From NCBI RefSeq assembly GCF_934190855.1, contig NZ_CAKPTN010000085.1, positions 1 through 7,077 on the forward strand: a DNA stretch of 7,077 bases. The letters are read 5' to 3'. Positions within the stretch are counted from its first letter, which is position 1. Each line of letters opens with the position of its first letter. The notes under the pieces were generated by a model, which worked only from the letters and a program-made list of their open reading frames with translations, was not told where the DNA came from and did not search any database. This DNA is from an uncultured Veillonella sp. (GTDB lineage: Bacteria > Bacillota > Negativicutes > Veillonellales > Veillonellaceae). Positions 1 through 4,300 of the stretch are shown here, one piece after another. Made by a program: the position numbers and the translations under genes.

Positions 1-570
1 GTTCATCTTAATGAGCTGCTTTGCTGGCGTACAAGAACCCCAACGACTCTTCATACGCTGCTGTTTTATGGTTGGCATAGGCACATCAATACCTTGCTTG
101 TGAAAGCGCTGATACACGACCTTCGCCCAATGGACAAAGACCTTCTCCCCTAAATTACGCCAATAACTTTGCATTAATTTATGCTTCGCTTCAAAGGTGG
201 TACCACGAGGTACCACCATAGTAAGGATGGCTTTTCCGTCAAAGCCAATATGAGGCTTTCCATCCTGCTCAACTAGGCGCAACGTAACGGGAATGCCGAG
301 GATAGATAAGCTTTCACCATTCACATACTGTAACGCCTCAACGCGCTTGGCATTCAATGCATCAATCTTGTAACGAGCCCTCTCAATGAAGGGCATATTC
401 TCGATAACAAACTTGTCCACCTTATAATCCGGCACATAGGCATTCGCCGACACATGGATCACACCATCCTTTGTAATGCGCATGTTCATGTTCTTTACAC
501 GCTTGATGGTTAGCTCATATTCAATTGTGTCGCCATTATAGGTAATAGACCTAGTTGTTGAAGTATTCAT
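1..570 (-). CDS. YgjP-like (DUF45, M48-type) metallopeptidase domain protein, 3' end cut by the window
   Basis: Reading the minus strand from the ATG at 570 gives 190 codons without a stop, running off base 1. The protein starts MNTSTTRSITYNGDTIEYEL, continues with a beta-rich N-terminal half (IKRVKNMNMRI, then a VHVSA-like strand at about residues 39-43) and reaches RMKSRWGSC (WGSC at residues 177-180, bases 31-42) followed by a probable strand at the edge. K-S-R-WGSC is the signature of the YgjP/DUF45 family, zinc-dependent, gluzincin-like proteins whose HExxH helix normally lies 25-40 residues further on; that helix is outside the window, so catalytic competence cannot be judged. Full-length relatives have about 230-260 residues. 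The ATG at 570 is preferred: the frame stops at 597-595, the only other upstream candidate is a GTG at 594 without a ribosome binding site, and the AAAAGG before the ATG sits unusually close. GC is about 46% over bases 1-240. The physiological role of the family is poorly known, and the gene looks unrelated to the exoprotein operon. Confidence 0.85.
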   Translation of the reverse strand, partial: MNTSTTRSITYNGDTIEYELTIKRVKNMNMRITKDGVIHVSANAYVPDYKVDKFVIENMPFIERARYKIDALNAKRVEALQYVNGESLSILGIPVTLRLVEQDGKPHIGFDGKAILTMVVPRGTTFEAKHKLMQSYWRNLGEKVFVHWAKVVYQRFHKQGIDVPMPTIKQQRMKSRWGSCTPAKQLIKMN

Positions 571-618
571 ACCTTTTATTTTATCATAAAACACTCATAA
601 AATCGTAAAATTCTAGTA

Positions 619-649
619 ATTTTAATAGAAATACTTAGATTTTAATCAA
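619..649 (-). promoter_or_regulatory. weak candidate promoter for the metallopeptidase gene
   Basis: Downstream of the terminator, on the minus strand, TTGATT (649-644) could serve as a -35 box, with TAAAAT (624-619) as a -10 box at 19-base spacing, or TATTAA (627-622) at 16. Position fits a separate transcription start before the ATG at 570. The region is so AT-rich that such matches arise easily by chance, so this is only a suggestion. Confidence 0.2.
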
Positions 650-673
650 TACTGATTTTTAATATGTGCTTAT

Positions 674-720
674 AAAAATGACACCTATATCTTCCCCATA
701 TGGGGGATATAGGTGCCATT
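674..720 (-). terminator. Rho-independent terminator closing the exoprotein/immunity unit
   Basis: In the minus-strand transcript, bases 720-677 fold into a long hairpin. An outer 4-bp AATG/CATT stem and one mismatch are followed by a 10-bp helix (CACCTATAT with its complement, plus one C-G pair), a 2-base bulge, and four C-G pairs around an ATAT loop (698-701). A run of five U (678-674) follows directly. It lies about 107 bases after the stop codon at 827. The plus-strand reading has no U-tract after the hairpin, so termination is expected on the minus strand only. Confidence 0.75.
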
Positions 721-826
721 AAAAATAATCTGTAATATCAAATTATTTATTAGTGTATAAAAGTCTTAATAAATATATCACAAGTTTATCTTACGGTGCA
801 TATAAATTAACTAAAAATATTAAGTA

Positions 827-1297
827 CTATTGTTTTACTTTAACAATGATAGAACGATTAGGATATCTCATCTTCTTATCTTTCAACTGATTATAAACAT
901 CCTGTTCTTCTAAAGTTAAGTCATTCTTATTAGACCAAATATATGTTAGTGTTGGTTTCTGTTCTCTTTTCTCTATTAAACATCTGTTTAAAATATTATT
1001 TTTATATATTTCATCAGTTTGGTCATCAAACAAATAATGAGTTTGACCTGAGTTTAAATCAAGCTTTAAAAACCCTGTTTTTCCATAACTATATAAATAA
1101 TCTGATTGCGCTTCATAAGAGTATCCATTATGTTCTAATGTAACACCAGTTTGAGTATCTAGTATATAATTTTCACCCTTTGAATAACCCAAAAAATAAC
1201 GAGGTTCATATTTATAAGAATTAGATTCACCAATATAAATTATTGAACCTACTACTAAAAGAACAATACCTATAAAAATACCTAATATATATTTCAT
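827..1297 (-). CDS. membrane-anchored small protein, candidate immunity protein of the upstream exoprotein
   Basis: This 156-residue protein is not from a family I recognise. It begins MKYILGIFIGIVLLVVGSII, a short lysine-bearing cytoplasmic tip and one membrane segment (about residues 3-23). The rest is hydrophilic, so an N-in, C-out topology with a periplasmic domain is likely. Two segments resemble each other, residues 34-56 and 67-89, each with an aromatic strand, a K, an L-D pair and a T/S-x-G turn (LDTQTG, LDLNSG), like blades of a beta-propeller or PQQ-type repeat. One cysteine (residue 106) is present. The C-terminus is basic (KDKKMRYPNR, ending VKVKQ). The gene follows the exoprotein stop by 22 bases and precedes the shared terminator, the usual place for a CdiI-type gene, and its GC is very low (about 26%). 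Start choice: a GTG at 1309 adds four residues, but the ATG at 1297 gives a normal membrane-anchor N-terminus; neither has a strong Shine-Dalgarno. Immunity function is inferred from position and composition only. Confidence 0.72.
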   Translation of the reverse strand: MKYILGIFIGIVLLVVGSIIYIGESNSYKYEPRYFLGYSKGENYILDTQTGVTLEHNGYSYEAQSDYLYSYGKTGFLKLDLNSGQTHYLFDDQTDEIYKNNILNRCLIEKREQKPTLTYIWSNKNDLTLEEQDVYNQLKDKKMRYPNRSIIVKVKQ

Positions 1298-1319
1298 TTC
1301 ACTATGCACTCACTTTAGT

Positions 1320-4300
1320 TTAAATAACAGTATCAATTTGAATTCCATATTTATAAGGCTTTATAATTCCAGCTCTCTGTTCTAAATAAGCAATATTATT
1401 TGCAGCAATTAATGCGCTTTGCTTTGATGTATCTTCCGCTATAGACAACAGTTTAGCTATATACTCAGCAGAGAATTCCGCTGGTGGAACAGCTGGAATA
1501 TCATTATCATAATCAGGAATCCATTCAAAATTATATAGATCTTTTGCTTGCCCAACCACATGAACTTTATCTTCAGAAATTTTTGTCATTCTAACACCAA
1601 TCTTTAATTTTCCGAATGCAGCTCTAGCATTACCATATGTTCTAATAACAAAGTATTGTACTTTACTTTCACCAACCGACATATTCGCACTGTTTTGTTT
1701 CACACCACTAATAAAAGTTGAATAGTTACTTATTAATTCAGATGCCCCTGTACCTAGCGGAAAATATTGTTTTTCCCCATCTCCATGTAATGCATGTTTG
1801 TATAAAGCTACCGCTACACTATAGTTAGGAGAGAATTCGCCAAATATAGAAGCTAAGAAATCAGAACTATGTCCAATCTGAGTGCCTTTAATTATTGACT
1901 TAGATAAAAAATTAAGGTCATCGTATTCTTGCCTATTTATTTCATCTGATATATCTCTATCCATAGCAGCATAAGCTTCTTCTAAAGAACTTTTTACACC
2001 AGTTTCATCATTCCATTTAGTGGCATAAGATGTCACTGCTGCACCAGTATTTACGGATCCGCCAGTTACTTTATTAACCACACCACCTACTGCAGCACTC
2101 AACCATTGTGCTAATGCGGGATCATGTTTAGCTACTTTCTTTATTTCACCAATTAGCAACTCATTAGTCATAGTAGCTTTAAACCCGCTACCCGGTGCAT
2201 TACCAGCCATACGTGCTGCTACTTCACCTATGATACCATGTGCAATAGATTTAGCGATTTTGCCATCTTTCGTTGTTGGTTGCCAGTTATGTAGTTGTTC
2301 AAATGCATTTTTAGAGAATAGACGTGCTAATTCTTGACGTTCTTCAATTTTCTTTTTATCGAAAATCTTATCTAATTGATGTAACGTATTTTCTGTATTA
2401 GTGTTAATGGTTTTAGTATCAATTTCTTTACCATCTACAGACAGTATACCATCAGAAATAGCAGATTGAGTAGTAGAGCTTGCTTTACCTTTAGAGCCTA
2501 CACCTAAGTTTGGAACTAGACCGATACTGTTATAAATCTTATCATAACCTTTTTTATCATTGGTTTTCATCTCTTCAAGTTTCTTTTTACTACCATAGTA
2601 GTTATAGCCGATACCATTGTTGCTATATGTGTACTCAGCTTCGTTTTTGATATCTTTCATCTCTAGAGATTTTGTAGTTAATTTATTCTTAGCTTTCGTA
2701 GATTCACTTTTAATAACCGCACCCTCTAATGTAGTCTTATTACCTACATTAATATTGTAGCCTTCTTCTCCTGCATAAATGCCAGCTTGTTCTGTTACGC
2801 TCTTCCATTTGCTATCAATGCGTCCTACACTGGCATTGATACTACCAGTTGGATTTTTGAAGTTAGGTTTAGAGGACACAGAAAAGCCTGCAGATTTACT
2901 ATGTTCTTTAAAGTTATCTACATCTTGTAAGCTTTGAATATGTAAATCACGACCGGTATCTACTTCTACCTTTTTACCAGACACAGTAGAACCAATAATA
3001 TTTGTATCTCGTTTTGCTTTAAGCTGTGCTAATTGAGCCGCTTTAATCTTAGTAGGTACATAACTTTCTTGATGGGTATCTCCATTTTGACGAGCCATAT
3101 TGCCACTCGCATTAATATCGAGGAGTCCACCACCAGTTAAGCTAATGCCAGCACCAACGCTCCAGCCAGAACTTTTATAGGTATTATTAACATCTACAGT
3201 ATTCTTACCAGCCTCAAGATTAATATCACTAGCGCTATCTAATACTAATTTTTTAGCCTCAACGGTTTCACCTGTTAAACCAATACCACTTTGCTGAGCA
3301 TCACGAGCCTTGATTTGTACCTCACTATCACTAACCAGAGTACCACCTTGATATGTGTTTGTATCTACTACTTGCCCTTGTTTTCTAGAAGTGCTACCAA
3401 TGCTTACAGATAAGTTAATAGCATCATCAATATTTTTCGCGCCTCGTTTAGCTTTACCGTCTACTTTATCAACTTTACCTGTTACGGCATCGCGTATTTT
3501 TTCTCCATGTAAAGCTGCATCTACTGCTTCATATCCATCTTGCAATTGTTTACGCGCTTCATTGAGTTCAAGTGCAGCTAACCGTTTATCATCACGGCCA
3601 CCAGCTTGTTTTATTGTACGTGTAGTATTTGTAAGTGTATTTGCTATTGCACCACCTAAGGATACGGTAAGACCAGTTTTTTTGTAGCGTTCATCATGTG
3701 TCATATGGTTATGATCCACGTTACCATCTAATGTAACAGCAGAGCCATCTAACACAGCACCTTCTTTAGCAACAATATCTGCACTTGTAAGATGAACTGT
3801 ATCATTAGCCTTAATATTTACAGTCCCTTTCGTACTAGCAATTGTATTTCGTACAGTAGCCTCTTCATGATTTGCTTCATCAATATTGTGTTTTTCTTTA
3901 CCAATAGTGAAGCCTATACCTGCACCACCTAGTAAGCCAGATTTTTTATGACGATACACACTAGAGCCATCTGTAGTAGATTTGTCAGCGCCCAATTCTA
4001 CCTTACCACCAGCGGTAACAGATACCGCATTCTCACCCATAATTTGAGCAGATTGACCAGTTACATCATGAGCACTAGTAATAGTTACAGTTTTACCGCT
4101 TAACGTAGAACCTGTTACAGACGTAGTAGTTACATCGTCCACCGCATTGGTACTTTCACGTTTTACTAAACTTTTCTTTTTATCTAGGTATACATGATTC
4201 ACTGTACTATTTGCTTTCGCTGTATTTAATGCAACCGTATTACCAGATACTTGCACTGTATCTGCCGCTAATAGTTGACTGCCTTCAAGTTGTACGGCAT

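Noticed and set aside
571..826. Orphan toxin or immunity remnants in the intergenic region
   Set aside because: Neither strand shows an open frame of useful length or recognisable protein sequence; the stretch is AT-rich apart from the terminator hairpin.
1298..1309. GTG at 1309 as start of the small downstream gene
   Set aside because: It adds only MHSE before an ATG that directly precedes the membrane anchor, and it has no better ribosome binding site. It cannot be fully excluded.
1521..1541. Assigning the effector to colicin M (lipid II hydrolase) on DLYNFEW
   Set aside because: Only D and Y of the D-x-Y-D-x5-H-R signature are present; the second D is N and there is no H-R at the required spacing.
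3355..3687. Other plus-strand open frames across 940-6954 (for example 110 codons here, and 4612-4869, 4870-5139, 5469-5720, 6513-6764, 6739-6954)
   Set aside because: All are shadows of the exoprotein or the small gene, with no family resemblance and no independent start signal.
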